A stretch of 64,000 nucleotides of DNA from Ectothiorhodospira marina (GCF_900109495.1 NZ_FOAA01000013.1:1-64000); one strand, 5' to 3'; positions 28,862 to 38,848 are shown, counted from the stretch's first letter. Notes: generated by a model from the sequence alone, not told the origin. Translations and numbers: made by a program.

Positions 28862-29590
28862 TCAGGTGCGCTTGGCGGCCTCGCATTGCAGATCCATGAT
28901 GAACCGGTTGAGCATCCGCTCCGCACTCGGACTCAAAAACCCGAACTCCAGCCCCACTCGGTAGAGGTCATCCCGCCCGGTATGGCGCTGGCAGTTGCGC
29001 AGCACGGCATCGATGTCCCGCCAGCGATGGGGGCCGATCACCAGAGACTGAATCACCACGGCGCCCCCCGTCACCGGTGCTGGCTGCTCGTCCGGCTCCC
29101 AGTCCAGGCCCATGCCCTGGATGGACAGGTCCACCGGCCGGCCCTCATGAAGAGACTCTTCCCCCGTCTCCTCGTTGCGCTGGGCCCATGTCACCTGTGC
29201 CGCCATGCTCAGCGGGATGTTCATGCGGAAGGCCCCGCGCCGCTGACGATAATCCACCTCCTCGGGCCATTCGCACACGAGGGCTTGCAGGTCTTCATCC
29301 TGCACCAGCCGTTCGAGAATGACCTCGAAATACACCGGCACGCCGCGCAACGAGCCCCGCACCCGCAGTGGCATGCCCGGGACCAACTGCTGGACCAACT
29401 CTTCGTTATTGGGCGCCTCCAGGGCCAGCTTGCTGCTGTCCGGGGCAGTATCCAGCAACTGTGTCACCCCCTGCAGACGCCGTGGCGTGCCGGTCATGGT
29501 GAGCAGGGCCCGGTTCCTGATCAGCTCACGAAACAGAGACTGCTGGCGGCGGCGGTTGCGGATCAAGGTGGTCGCAGAGGGATCAGACAT
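28862..29590 (-). CDS. PilZ-domain c-di-GMP receptor, YcgR-like flagellar brake
   Basis: A protein of 242 residues from the ATG at 29590. The first ~110 residues fit the YcgR N-terminal domain (PGMPLRVRGSLRGVPVYFEV). The PilZ domain begins at YRQRRGAFRMNIP (the RxxxR motif, near residue 125) and contains DLSIQGMGL (the D/NxSxxG motif), so both c-di-GMP-binding motifs are intact. YcgR proteins slow the flagellar motor when c-di-GMP is high. It is flanked on both sides by c-di-GMP enzymes. Confidence 0.83.
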   Translation of the reverse strand: MSDPSATTLIRNRRRQQSLFRELIRNRALLTMTGTPRRLQGVTQLLDTAPDSSKLALEAPNNEELVQQLVPGMPLRVRGSLRGVPVYFEVILERLVQDEDLQALVCEWPEEVDYRQRRGAFRMNIPLSMAAQVTWAQRNEETGEESLHEGRPVDLSIQGMGLDWEPDEQPAPVTGGAVVIQSLVIGPHRWRDIDAVLRNCQRHTGRDDLYRVGLEFGFLSPSAERMLNRFIMDLQCEAAKRT

Positions 29591-29773
29591 GAAAAATTTG
29601 CCTGCTGGCAAAAGACAAAGGGCACTCATGATAACATTCGGAACCTGATTCGGCCGCCCTGGGACACCGCGCCATTTCCGTGACAGGAGTCGACCCCATG
29701 GGGCAACCTCGCCTGGGTCAGTGCGCCTCACTGCCCTGGAAACGCAACCCAACCACTCAGGCCCTTCTCCCGG

Positions 29774-32542
29774 ATGCTTTCCCCGATGCAACTGTGGCAT
29801 GAACATTTTCAGCAGATCGTCGAGGAGGCCTCCGACGCCATCCTGCTGCTGGATACGAACGGCACCATCCGTTACGCGAATCCCTCCGCGGCCCGCCTGT
29901 TCGAGCAAACACGGGATCAACTGCTGGGCTACGACTTCGGCTTCGTGGTGGTCCCCGATGAACCCACCGAGATCGAGATACCCCATCGCCGGCGCGGCGT
30001 GATCTCCGTGGATGTGCGCACCGTGCCCATGCAGATGGGGACGGACACGGTATCGGCCGTGTATCTGCGGGATGTGACCGACCGCAAGCGCGCCGAACAG
30101 GCGGCCCGGGAAAAGGATGCCATCTTCGAAAACCTGCTGGAAAAGGTGCCGGATATCGCCATCCAGGGCTATTGCATGGACGGCAGCGTGTTCTACTGGA
30201 ACAAGGCCAGCGAACTCATGTATGGCTACACCGCTGAGGAGGCGATGCAGGGCAATCTGCTGGATCTGATCATTCCCGAGTCCATGCAGGCCCAGACGCG
30301 CAAGGCCCTGCGGTTGGTCAAGGCCGGCGGCCCCACACCCCCCTCAGGGCCACTCACCCTTAAGCGCAAGGATGGCACCCCGGTGCAGGTCTACTCCGTG
30401 CATACCACCCTGGAAACGGGCACGAATGACCTGCGTCTGTTCTGCATGGACGTGGATTTGACCAAGAAGAACCGCGATCAACTGCGGCTCCAGGAGGCCA
30501 TTCAGGCTGGCAACATCGGCCTGTTCGACTGGGACCTCAACACCGGCAAGGTCTTCTATTCCCGTGAGTGGAAACAGCAACTGGGCCACGAAGACGATGA
30601 GATCGGCGATACGTTCGAGGAATGGAGCACTCGACTGCACCCGGAGGACAAGGACGCTGCGGAGCAAAGGGTGCGCGAGTTCTTGACCAACCCTCACGGT
30701 CGTCTCACCAACGAAATACGCATGCGTCACAAGGATGGCTCGTATCGCTGGATCCTGGCCCAGTCCTCCCTGGTCATTGGCGCCGACGGCCAACCGGCCC
30801 ACATGGTGGGGTCCCATCTGGACATCACCGAGCGCCACGCGACGGAGGATAGCCTGCAGCGTCTGGCCTTTGCCGTGGATCAGAGTCCGAGCATCGTGGT
30901 GATCACCGACACTCAGGGCCACATCCAGTACGTGAACCATCAGTTCTGCAATGTCACGGGCTTCCGCCCGGAGGATGTCTCGGGTCTGTCCGCCCAGGAT
31001 CTGGGCAACACCTACCCCGCGGGAGACGAGGCAAGCCGGGTGTTTCCCGTACTCTCCCAAAAGGGCCTGTGGGAGGGGCAATTTCGCAACCTCAAGAAGA
31101 ACGGGGAGCCTTACTGGGAGCAGGCCCGCATCTATCCCATCCGCAACACCCAGGGGGAAGTCACCCATTACATCAAGCTGGCCGAGGATATCACCGACAA
31201 AAAGGAACTCAGCGAACGCCTGGATTTTCTGGCCTTCCACGACCCGCTCACCGGCCTGCCCAACCGGGAACTGCTGATCGATCGGCTCACTCAGGCCATG
31301 GCCGTGGCGCGGCGGGATCACCATGCCCTGGCAGTGGCCTTCCTGGACCTGGATGACTTCAAGGTGATCAATGATTCACTGGGTCACGAGCGGGGCGACG
31401 AGTTGCTGGTTCAGGTGTCACGGCGACTGCGTGAGTACCTGCGCGAGGGCGACACAGTGGCCCGTTTCGGCGGCGACGAATTCCTGCTGCTGCTGGGCCA
31501 TCTGCACAAGGCCCAGGATGTCATCCCGGTGGTGGAACACCTGCAGGAGGCCTTCTCCGAGCCTTTCACCCTCGGGGAGACCCCGGTGGTCATCAGCTTC
31601 AGCATCGGCATGGCCGTGTTCCCCCACGACAGCGAGCGACCGGAAGAATTGGTCCGCCATGCCGATGCGGCCCTGCACCGGGCCAAGACCCAGGGGCGAC
31701 GTTCCTACAATTTCTACACCCGGGAGCTGGACCAGCAGCTTCAGGATCGCATGCAACTGGAGCAGGCCATGCGCCTGGGCCTGGAGAATCAGGAGTTCTA
31801 TCTCTGCTACCAGCCGCGGGTGGAGTTGAGCACCGGCCGCATCATGAGTCTGGAGGCCCTGGTGCGCTGGAACCATCCCCAGTGGGGCCCGGTATCGCCG
31901 GGCCGCTTCATTCCACTGGCCGAGGAGACCGGCTTCATCCTGGCCCTGGGCCCGGAGGTGCTGCGTCTGGCCTGCCTGCAGATACGGCAGTGGGATGAGC
32001 AAGGCATGCCCGTCGTGCCCGTGGCAGTGAATTTATCGGCACGGGAGTTTCACCAGCCCGACATCCTGGAGCGCACCCTGTCCACCCTGCAGCAGACGGG
32101 TATCGAGCCAGGCCGCATCGAGTTCGAGATCACGGAAAGTGCCGCCATGAGTTCCGTCGAGCGCACCATCGAGACCCTCGCGCAGATGAATGCCCGGGGT
32201 TTTCATTTCTCCATCGATGACTTCGGCACTGCCTATTCATCCCTGAACTACCTCAAGCGCCTGCCGGTACAGGCCATCAAGATCGATCAGTCCTTCGTTC
32301 TCGACCTGCAGGACAACCCGGAACAGCATCCAGAAGATGCGGCCATCATTCGGGCCATCATCGGCCTGGGGCATACGCTGGGTCTCGAGGTGATTGCCGA
32401 GGGCGTCGAGACCCTGGCTCAGCGCGAGTTCCTGCTTGAACATGGCTGCCGCATCGGCCAGGGCTTTCTGTTCAGTGCCGCCGTACCCGGTGAACGCATC
32501 CAGGCCATGATGCTCAAGCAGGTGGAGCATCCCCCGCGTTAA
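29774..32542 (+). CDS. PAS-GGDEF-EAL c-di-GMP turnover protein
   Basis: A protein of 922 residues with no obvious membrane segment. Four PAS/PAC modules cover residues ~1-475. The GGDEF motif is intact at 566-570 (RFGGDEFLLLL) and the EAL domain begins with EAL at 694-696 (SLEALVRW). EAL-domain metal and catalytic blocks are present: VNLSAREFHQ, EFEITESAAM, SIDDFGTAYSSL, AIKIDQSFV and EVIAEGVET. Both activities are therefore possible; which dominates cannot be read from sequence. It is divergent from the PilZ gene across 183 bases. Confidence 0.92.
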   Translation: MLSPMQLWHEHFQQIVEEASDAILLLDTNGTIRYANPSAARLFEQTRDQLLGYDFGFVVVPDEPTEIEIPHRRRGVISVDVRTVPMQMGTDTVSAVYLRDVTDRKRAEQAAREKDAIFENLLEKVPDIAIQGYCMDGSVFYWNKASELMYGYTAEEAMQGNLLDLIIPESMQAQTRKALRLVKAGGPTPPSGPLTLKRKDGTPVQVYSVHTTLETGTNDLRLFCMDVDLTKKNRDQLRLQEAIQAGNIGLFDWDLNTGKVFYSREWKQQLGHEDDEIGDTFEEWSTRLHPEDKDAAEQRVREFLTNPHGRLTNEIRMRHKDGSYRWILAQSSLVIGADGQPAHMVGSHLDITERHATEDSLQRLAFAVDQSPSIVVITDTQGHIQYVNHQFCNVTGFRPEDVSGLSAQDLGNTYPAGDEASRVFPVLSQKGLWEGQFRNLKKNGEPYWEQARIYPIRNTQGEVTHYIKLAEDITDKKELSERLDFLAFHDPLTGLPNRELLIDRLTQAMAVARRDHHALAVAFLDLDDFKVINDSLGHERGDELLVQVSRRLREYLREGDTVARFGGDEFLLLLGHLHKAQDVIPVVEHLQEAFSEPFTLGETPVVISFSIGMAVFPHDSERPEELVRHADAALHRAKTQGRRSYNFYTRELDQQLQDRMQLEQAMRLGLENQEFYLCYQPRVELSTGRIMSLEALVRWNHPQWGPVSPGRFIPLAEETGFILALGPEVLRLACLQIRQWDEQGMPVVPVAVNLSAREFHQPDILERTLSTLQQTGIEPGRIEFEITESAAMSSVERTIETLAQMNARGFHFSIDDFGTAYSSLNYLKRLPVQAIKIDQSFVLDLQDNPEQHPEDAAIIRAIIGLGHTLGLEVIAEGVETLAQREFLLEHGCRIGQGFLFSAAVPGERIQAMMLKQVEHPPR

Positions 32543-32573
32543 CGTGAAAGAACCAAGGTTCGGCTACAAACAC

Positions 32574-32690
32574 TCCCTTCTCCCCCTCGGGGGGGAGAAG
32601 GGCCGGGGATGAGGGGGGGGGTGAAGCATGCACTGTGCCAGCCCTCGCCCCTCACCCCAACCCCTCTCCCCGCAGGGGAGAGGGGCTTGA
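32574..32690. repeat. Dispersed CCCTCTCCC-type intergenic repeat
   Basis: Two half-elements are present: CTCCCTTCTCCCCCTCGGGG with GGGGAGAAGGGCCGGGGATG, then CCTCACCCCAACCCCTCTCC with GCAGGGGAGAGGGG. It is the same family as the copies at 4841, 14023 and 54301. It lies between the convergent PAS-GGDEF-EAL and bicA genes. Confidence 0.85.
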
Positions 32691-32751
32691 AGTGTATCTT
32701 TCATCGTCGGGGGTGGCTCACCACCTTGATGCATGAGAGTTAGGTCGTCGT

Positions 32752-34437
32752 TCATCCGTTTTTCGATAACCCGCCCCCATTGACTGCCGCCAATGCCCTT
32801 TCAAGGGCCTGTTTGCGTTCATCCACCCACCCATCGGTGCCCACCAGCTCGCCGAATCCCAGCTTTTCCAGCCGCTCCCTGGGCTGCCCGCGGGCACCCG
32901 CCACGTACAAGGGCACATCCCGCCTCAGCATGTCTCTCAGGGCGGCATCCAGGGCCACCGAGGTGGTCACGCCCAGGTGCGGTACACGGCTCAAGTCCAC
33001 CACCACGGCCTGCGCTTCCTCCAGCTTGTGCTGTTGTCGCCGAATGGATGCCGCCGCCCCGAAGACCAGTGGCCCACTCAGATGAAGCATCTTGACTCGG
33101 CCCCCGCCCAGGGCCAGCAGGGCCCGTTCCTCGGTGGTGATGTTACTGCGAGCCGTATCGTCGTCCCCCTCGCGGCTGGGCGGCAGGGTACAGACCCATT
33201 CCGACTGCACATCCGCCAGCCGACGAATGGTGAGGACATTGGCCACGAACAGACCGATGGCCACCGCCATGATCAGATCAACGAACACGGTCACGGCGAT
33301 CACCCCGTAGAGGATGAAGGCCCCCTTGAGCGACACCCGATGAGCACGCCTGAGGAAACGCCAGTCAATGATGTCCACGCCCACCTTGACGGCGATGCCC
33401 GCCAGCACCGCCAGGGGGATGCTCGCGGTCAGACTGGCTGCCCAGATCACTACCACCGCCAGCAACCCCGCCCGCACGATCCCCGACAGGGCCGTGCGAC
33501 CGCCTGACTGGATATTGACCACGGTGCCCATGGTGGCACCGGCGCCGGGCAGGCCACCGAACAAACCGGAAACCATATTGCCCAGGCCCTGCCCTACCAG
33601 CTCCTTGTCGGAGTTGCTGTCCTTGCGGGTCAGGTTGGAGGCAATCACCGAGGTGAGCAGGGCATCCACGGACCCCAGGAGGGCCAGCACCAAGGCGTCC
33701 ACCAGGATGATCTGCCACTGGTCCACACTGAACACGGGCAACTGCAATTGTGGCAGACCGGTGGGGATCTCCCCGATCACCCGCAGATCCTGATCCCCCA
33801 GCCAATACACCGCCACCGCCGTGCCCAGCACCAGGGCCACCAGCGGGGCGGGTACGAACCGCTTGATCCGCGCCGGCATGAGAAACAGTACCGCCAGGGT
33901 CAGCCCGGCCAGCAGCAGCTCCCAGGGATCCGCCGCCATCAGCAGATCCGGAAATGCACTCAGGCTACCGAGCACTCCGCCCTCCGGAGTCGCATGGCCC
34001 AGCAAACCCGGGAACTGGAGAATGATCAATATGATACCGATCCCGGACATGAATCCGGAAACCACCGTGTAGGGCATCATGGTGACGTAGCGCCCCAGCC
34101 GCATGGCACCGAAGGCGATCTGGAACACCCCGGCAAGCATCACCACCGTGAAGGCCATGGCCAGCCCCTGCTCCGGATCGGCGGCGATCAAGGAGGCAAT
34201 CACGGCAGTGAACACCACCGTCATGGGACCGGTGGGTTCGGAGATCAGGGTGGGCGTGCCGCCGAACAAGGCGGCGAACAGGCCGATGAGCACTGCGCCA
34301 TACAGCCCCGCCTCGGGGCCGGCCCCGGAGGCCACGCCAAAGGCCAGGGCCATGGGCAGCGCCACCACAGCCGCCGTCACACCACCAAACAGATCGCCTC
34401 GCAGATGATTGAAGCGGATCTCGTTGAATACTCGCAT
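32752..34437 (-). CDS. bicA: SulP-family bicarbonate transporter, BicA-like
   Basis: A protein of 561 residues from the ATG at 34437, chosen because GGAG stands just upstream; the frame is open to 34518. The membrane domain (about residues 1-410) includes GDLFGGVTAAVVALPMALAF, GTPTLISEPTGPMTVV, PYTVVSGFMSGIGIILI and GGLPGAGATMGTVVNIQSGG. These are, from memory, nearly word-for-word those of cyanobacterial BicA, the Na+-dependent HCO3- importer. A STAS domain occupies residues ~430-540. Divergence from cbbL supports a role in supplying bicarbonate to the carboxysome. A sulfate carrier is the alternative, but the BicA-like match and the context argue against it. Confidence 0.87.
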   Translation of the reverse strand: MRVFNEIRFNHLRGDLFGGVTAAVVALPMALAFGVASGAGPEAGLYGAVLIGLFAALFGGTPTLISEPTGPMTVVFTAVIASLIAADPEQGLAMAFTVVMLAGVFQIAFGAMRLGRYVTMMPYTVVSGFMSGIGIILIILQFPGLLGHATPEGGVLGSLSAFPDLLMAADPWELLLAGLTLAVLFLMPARIKRFVPAPLVALVLGTAVAVYWLGDQDLRVIGEIPTGLPQLQLPVFSVDQWQIILVDALVLALLGSVDALLTSVIASNLTRKDSNSDKELVGQGLGNMVSGLFGGLPGAGATMGTVVNIQSGGRTALSGIVRAGLLAVVVIWAASLTASIPLAVLAGIAVKVGVDIIDWRFLRRAHRVSLKGAFILYGVIAVTVFVDLIMAVAIGLFVANVLTIRRLADVQSEWVCTLPPSREGDDDTARSNITTEERALLALGGGRVKMLHLSGPLVFGAAASIRRQQHKLEEAQAVVVDLSRVPHLGVTTSVALDAALRDMLRRDVPLYVAGARGQPRERLEKLGFGELVGTDGWVDERKQALERALAAVNGGGLSKNG

Positions 34438-34530
34438 CGCGGACTCCGCTTTGGGGATGGGTGTCATTATCGACGCACTATGACCAGGGCAATAATCGAA
34501 GTTTCCTAAGGAAGGCATTGATAAGGATCT

Positions 34531-34553
34531 ATAGGTAACCCATAGACTCCTAT
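34531..34553 (+). promoter_or_regulatory. Candidate CbbR-type operator between bicA and cbbL
   Basis: An inverted pair ATAGG (34531-34535) and CCTAT (34549-34553) lies in the AT-rich part of the 234-base region between the divergent bicA and cbbL starts. LysR-family CbbR proteins bind partial dyads of this kind upstream of cbb operons. The remainder of the gap (34554-34671) should hold the cbbL promoter and leader, but no confident -35/-10 pair was picked out. The evidence is position plus a short dyad only. Confidence 0.33.
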
Positions 34554-34671
34554 CGATGGATTCGATCGAAACAAATGATTTATTTCAATCTCCCTGCTTG
34601 GTGTAGCTTCTTGTGGAAAACGCATCTCCCGCCCTGCACGGCGGACAGGGCACACACCACAGGAGCCGACC

Positions 34672-36084
34672 ATGAGCAAGACGTACGACGCGGGTGTTAA
34701 AGAATACCGAGACATGTACTGGACACCGGACTATGTCCCCCTGGACACGGACCTGCTGGCCTGTTTCAAGGTGACCGGCCAGCCCGGCGTGCCGCGGGAG
34801 GAGGTGGCGGCCGCCGTGGCGGCGGAGTCTTCCACCGGCACCTGGAGTACGGTGTGGTCGGAGCTGCTCACCGATCTGGAGTTTTACAAGGGCCGCGCCT
34901 ACCGCATTGAAGACGTGCCCGGCGACAAGGAATCCTTTTACGCCTTCGTGGCCTATCCCATCGACCTCTTCGAGGAAGGCTCCATCGTCAACGTCCTGAC
35001 CTCCCTGGTGGGTAACGTGTTCGGCTTCAAGGCCCTGCGTCATCTACGTCTGGAGGACATCCGCTTCCCCATCGCCTACGTCAAGACCTGCCTGGGCCCA
35101 CCCAGCGGCATCCAGGTGGAGCGGGACAAGCTCAACAAATACGGTCGCCCACTGCTGGGCTGCACCATCAAGCCCAAGCTGGGGCTCTCCGCCAAGAACT
35201 ACGGCCGCGCCGTTTACGAGTGCCTGCGCGGCGGGCTGGACTTCACCAAGGACGATGAGAACGTGAACTCCCAGCCGTTCATGCGCTGGCAGAATCGCTT
35301 CGAGTTCGTGGCCGAGGCGGTAGCGGCCTCTCAGCAGGAGACCGGTGAGCGCAAGGGGCACTACCTGAACGTGACCGCCCCCGATCCGGAGGAGATGTAC
35401 GCCCGGGCCGAGTTCGCCAAGGAACTGGGGCAGCCCATCATCATGCATGACTACATCACCGGCGGCTTTTGCGCCAATACCGGCCTGGCCAAGTGGTGCC
35501 GCAAGAACGGCATGCTGCTGCACATCCACCGCGCCATGCACGCGGTCATCGACCGTCATCCCAAGCACGGCATCCACTTCCGCGTGCTGGCCAAGTGCCT
35601 GCGCCTCTCCGGTGGCGACCACCTGCACACCGGCACCGTGGTGGGCAAGCTGGAGGGCGATCGGGGTTCCACCCTGGGCTTCGTGGACCTGTTGCGCGAG
35701 TCCTTCATCCCCGAAGACCGCGCCCGCGGCATCTTCTTCGACCAGGACTGGGGCTCCCTGCCCGGCGTCTTCGCCGTGGCCTCCGGTGGCATCCATGTAT
35801 GGCACATGCCCGCGCTGGTCACCATCTTCGGTGACGACTCGGTGCTGCAGTTCGGCGGCGGCACCCAGGGTCACCCCTGGGGCAATGCCGCCGGTGCCGC
35901 CGCCAACCGTGTGGCACTGGAGGCCTGCGTCAAGGCCCGCAACGAGGGCCGGGAGATCGAGAAGGAGGCCCGCGACGTGCTCACCGAGGCGGCCCGCAAC
36001 AGCCCGGAACTGGCCATCGCCCTGGAAACCTGGAAAGAGATCAAGTTCGAGTTCGAGACCGTGGACAAGCTGGACCAGGGCTGA
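34672..36084 (+). CDS. cbbL: RuBisCO large subunit, Form IA
   Basis: A protein of 470 residues that fixes CO2 onto ribulose 1,5-bisphosphate in the Calvin cycle. The start [29 protein letters not shown] and the following cso genes mark the carboxysomal Form IAc type. The carbamylated lysine is K193 in [37 protein letters not shown] and [17 protein letters not shown] form the rest of the active site. CAGGAG precedes the ATG. It leads the cso operon. Confidence 0.98.
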   Translation: MSKTYDAGVKEYRDMYWTPDYVPLDTDLLACFKVTGQPGVPREEVAAAVAAESSTGTWSTVWSELLTDLEFYKGRAYRIEDVPGDKESFYAFVAYPIDLFEEGSIVNVLTSLVGNVFGFKALRHLRLEDIRFPIAYVKTCLGPPSGIQVERDKLNKYGRPLLGCTIKPKLGLSAKNYGRAVYECLRGGLDFTKDDENVNSQPFMRWQNRFEFVAEAVAASQQETGERKGHYLNVTAPDPEEMYARAEFAKELGQPIIMHDYITGGFCANTGLAKWCRKNGMLLHIHRAMHAVIDRHPKHGIHFRVLAKCLRLSGGDHLHTGTVVGKLEGDRGSTLGFVDLLRESFIPEDRARGIFFDQDWGSLPGVFAVASGGIHVWHMPALVTIFGDDSVLQFGGGTQGHPWGNAAGAAANRVALEACVKARNEGREIEKEARDVLTEAARNSPELAIALETWKEIKFEFETVDKLDQG

Positions 36085-36135
36085 ACCGCCCCGCTTTCAC
36101 CGCAATCGGCCCAGACGCAACGAGGAACCTAGACC

Positions 36136-36480
36136 ATGCCATTCCAGAACACCATGGGTGACTACCAGACCCGCCAGACCCTGGAGACCTTCGGTTTCCT
36201 GCCTCCCCTCACTCAGGAGGAGATCTTCGATCAGATCGCCTATGTCATCGCCCAGGGCTGGACGCCCAGTATCGAGCATATTCACCCCAGTCAGGCCATG
36301 AACCACTACTGGACCATGTGGAAGCTGCCCTTCTTCGGCAGTGTGGATCTGCAGCAGGTGATCAGTGAGCTGGAGGCCTGCCATCGGGCCTACCCGGATC
36401 ACCACATCCGTTTCACCGGCTACGACAACTACACCCAGAGCCAGGGCTCGGCATTCGTGGTGTTCGAGGGTCGTCGCTAA
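36136..36480 (+). CDS. cbbS: RuBisCO small subunit, Form IA
   Basis: A protein of 114 residues, starting MPFQNTMGDYQTRQTLETFGFLPPLTQEEI, the usual Form IA small subunit. In alpha-carboxysomes the N-terminal part of CsoS2 binds at the CbbL/CbbS interface. It follows cbbL by 51 bases, with CGAGGA before the ATG. Confidence 0.97.
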   Translation: MPFQNTMGDYQTRQTLETFGFLPPLTQEEIFDQIAYVIAQGWTPSIEHIHPSQAMNHYWTMWKLPFFGSVDLQQVISELEACHRAYPDHHIRFTGYDNYTQSQGSAFVVFEGRR

Positions 36481-36508
36481 GACGCGGATCACAAGGTAGG
36501 GGGTCATC

Positions 36509-38812
36509 ATGACACATCATGAGCAGCAGACACTGACCGGACGGGCGGCATCCCAAGCCCGGCGCCGGGCGCAGGCCGCCGGAGGCAAGGCGGCCCTGGG
36601 CGCATCGCGGACCGAGGGGCGGAACCGTGCGTCGGCGGCTGCCGCTACGCCTCAGGCACCGCAGCCACCCGCGGTGTCGGCTGTGCCTTGGCCAGAGACG
36701 CCCCCGGCCCGAAGCGCGGCCCCGGCATCCCCTTCCCGGCACACCCGGGCGGGTGCCCAGTCCCCTGCCTCCGACACCCGTGCCAAGGCGCAGGCCCGTC
36801 GCCAGGCCCTGGCCAGTGCCGGCAAGCGGGCCGACCGCTCCGGCGACCGCACCCGCCAAGACGTCGCCCCCTCCATGGCTCGACCGGCCGGTGGCGGCGC
36901 GAAGACCGAATCCGGACAGGGCGAGTGCCGCTGCGGCGGCGCCTGTCGGGATCAGGACCGCCACCCGGAGTCCATGGGGCAAGACCTGGGCCGGTCCACT
37001 GAAGCGCCGGGGGCTACGGTCCCATCTGCACGCTCGCCGGCAACTTCCATGGGCCGGAGCGACACCAGCGGTGCTCGGCGCGGCAACAGCCGCCGACGGC
37101 CCACCGTGAATCAGTCCCAGGGCCGTCTGCAGGCCATGGCCCGCCGCCAGGCCCAGGCAGGACGTGGCAAGGCCGCCGCGCACTCGCCACCCTCGGCGGC
37201 CAGTCTGGCCCGCCAGGCCAACCCCCGACTCTCGGGGCGTGAACTGGCTCAGGCAGTGCGTGATCAGCGCAGCCGCGCCGGCGGCGTGGGCACCCGCAAA
37301 TCCGCCCCCACGGGGCGACAACGCCCGGCGCCGGCCGGGGCACAGGATCAGCCCTGGAAAGTGGGGGTGATGGAAACTGCCCACGGTCAGCACCTGACCG
37401 GTACCCGGGTGGGCCACAGCCAGTCCGTCACCGGCGACGAGGCCAGCACCTGCCGAGCCGTCACGGGGACCGAGTACCTGGGTGCTGAAATCTTTCGGGA
37501 ATTCTGCCAGACCGAGGCCCCTCGAGGCCCCATGAAGGTGGGACGCAGCCATACCGGCGAGGGCTCCGTGATCACCGGCAGCCGTACCGGTCGCTCGGAA
37601 CGGGTCACGGGGGACGAATCCGGCAGCTGCAGTGCAGTGACGGGCAACCAGTACCTGTCTGCGGAGCACTTCGGGACATTCTGTGCCCCCTCCTCCGAGA
37701 GCGCTGGCACGAAAGGCCAGCGTCCCGGCAACGCCCCCCCCAAGGTGGGCCAGTCCGAGACACTGCACGGTCAGCATGTGACCGGCGCTCAGGTGGGTCG
37801 CAGCTCCCGTGTCACCGGCGACGAGCCAGGCACCTGCCGCATGGTGACCGGGGATGAATACCTGGGCAGCGAACAGTTCGAAACCTTCTGTGGCTCCAGA
37901 CCGGAGCCCCTGGAACCGGAGCGTACCGGCCAATCCACCACCCTGAGCGGGCAGCGGGTGTCGGGGACCCGCACCGATCGTTCAACCCGGGTCACCGGCA
38001 ACGAGCCCGGCACCTGCAGGAGCGTGACCGGCACGCCTTACGCGGGCCTCGAGCAGGCGGTGGCCTTCTGCCCTCCCGAGGCGCGGGAACGCATCACCGA
38101 ACGGGTGCATCCACGCGCTTCAACCCCTGGCCCACGGGCCACGGGTCTCCAGCCGGGCATCGGTGGCGACGTCACCGGGGATGACCGGGGAGCCTGCGAG
38201 GCCATATCGGGTACACCTTACTTTGGCGTCGACCAGTTTGCCGAGGCCTGCGATACCGCGGCCCTGCCAGGGCAACCGGACTTTCCCCAGGCCCTGGATG
38301 GCGCCCCCTGGCAGCACTTCAGTGTGGCCTCCCCGGCCCGCCAGGCCCATCAGACACACAAGAAAGACGGCGTGACGGGGACCGCCTATGAACAGGGCGG
38401 ACGCATCACCGGCCCCTTTGGCATGGCCGGCGGCAAGATCACCGGCACCGAGGAGGCCCGTTTTGATCGCCGTGCCCGCTTCGAGCCGGTCGTTCCGGCG
38501 CCCGTCCCGAATGATCCGGAAGCACAGCCCTCCGTCACTGACGCGATGCGCTCTCGAGTCACCGGCGAGGGGCAATCCACCGGCACCCGGATCACGGGAG
38601 ACGACTGGGAACGGGGTGAGCGCGTCACGGGCACCGAGGGCAGTTCCGCCCGCCGCCGCAACCCCACGCGTGTGGGCTCCGTGAGTGCCATGCCCAGTGT
38701 GGAACGCAAGCGTAACGAAGACACTCCGCCCCCCGTGAGCCGGGTGACGGGGGGGAGCGGCAACACGGACCGCGGCTCGCTGGTGACCTACTCCGGCGGC
38801 GCCCGCGGCTGA
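36509..38812 (+). CDS. csoS2: Carboxysome assembly protein CsoS2
   Basis: An intrinsically disordered scaffold of 767 residues that links RuBisCO to the shell. The N-region (1-283) has about four short basic helices such as ASQARRRAQAAGGKAAL and LQAMARRQAQAGRGKAA, the RuBisCO-binding repeats. The M-region (about 284-582) has five repeats of the form VG-x-VTGDE-x-C-x-VTG-x-Y ending in FC or AC, with conserved VTG and paired cysteines. The C-region (583-767) has further VTG/ITG motifs and ends with SRVTGGSGNTDRGSLVTYSG, the conserved shell-anchoring terminal peptide. A run of eight C at 37734-37741 could allow a -1 frameshift making a shorter form. The AAGGTAGGGGG site precedes the ATG. Confidence 0.95.
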   Translation: MTHHEQQTLTGRAASQARRRAQAAGGKAALGASRTEGRNRASAAAATPQAPQPPAVSAVPWPETPPARSAAPASPSRHTRAGAQSPASDTRAKAQARRQALASAGKRADRSGDRTRQDVAPSMARPAGGGAKTESGQGECRCGGACRDQDRHPESMGQDLGRSTEAPGATVPSARSPATSMGRSDTSGARRGNSRRRPTVNQSQGRLQAMARRQAQAGRGKAAAHSPPSAASLARQANPRLSGRELAQAVRDQRSRAGGVGTRKSAPTGRQRPAPAGAQDQPWKVGVMETAHGQHLTGTRVGHSQSVTGDEASTCRAVTGTEYLGAEIFREFCQTEAPRGPMKVGRSHTGEGSVITGSRTGRSERVTGDESGSCSAVTGNQYLSAEHFGTFCAPSSESAGTKGQRPGNAPPKVGQSETLHGQHVTGAQVGRSSRVTGDEPGTCRMVTGDEYLGSEQFETFCGSRPEPLEPERTGQSTTLSGQRVSGTRTDRSTRVTGNEPGTCRSVTGTPYAGLEQAVAFCPPEARERITERVHPRASTPGPRATGLQPGIGGDVTGDDRGACEAISGTPYFGVDQFAEACDTAALPGQPDFPQALDGAPWQHFSVASPARQAHQTHKKDGVTGTAYEQGGRITGPFGMAGGKITGTEEARFDRRARFEPVVPAPVPNDPEAQPSVTDAMRSRVTGEGQSTGTRITGDDWERGERVTGTEGSSARRRNPTRVGSVSAMPSVERKRNEDTPPPVSRVTGGSGNTDRGSLVTYSGGARG

Positions 38813-38848
38813 CGCTGAAAACCAGACCACAGAGATCGGACCCACGAC

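Noticed and set aside
29721-30002. Short ORFs inside and around PAS-domain genes
   Set aside because: They are out-of-frame shadows of the GGDEF/EAL genes with no ribosome site or motif.
32752-34437. Sulfate permease
   Set aside because: SulP proteins are often named so, but the membrane segments read like BicA and the gene is divergent from cbbL.
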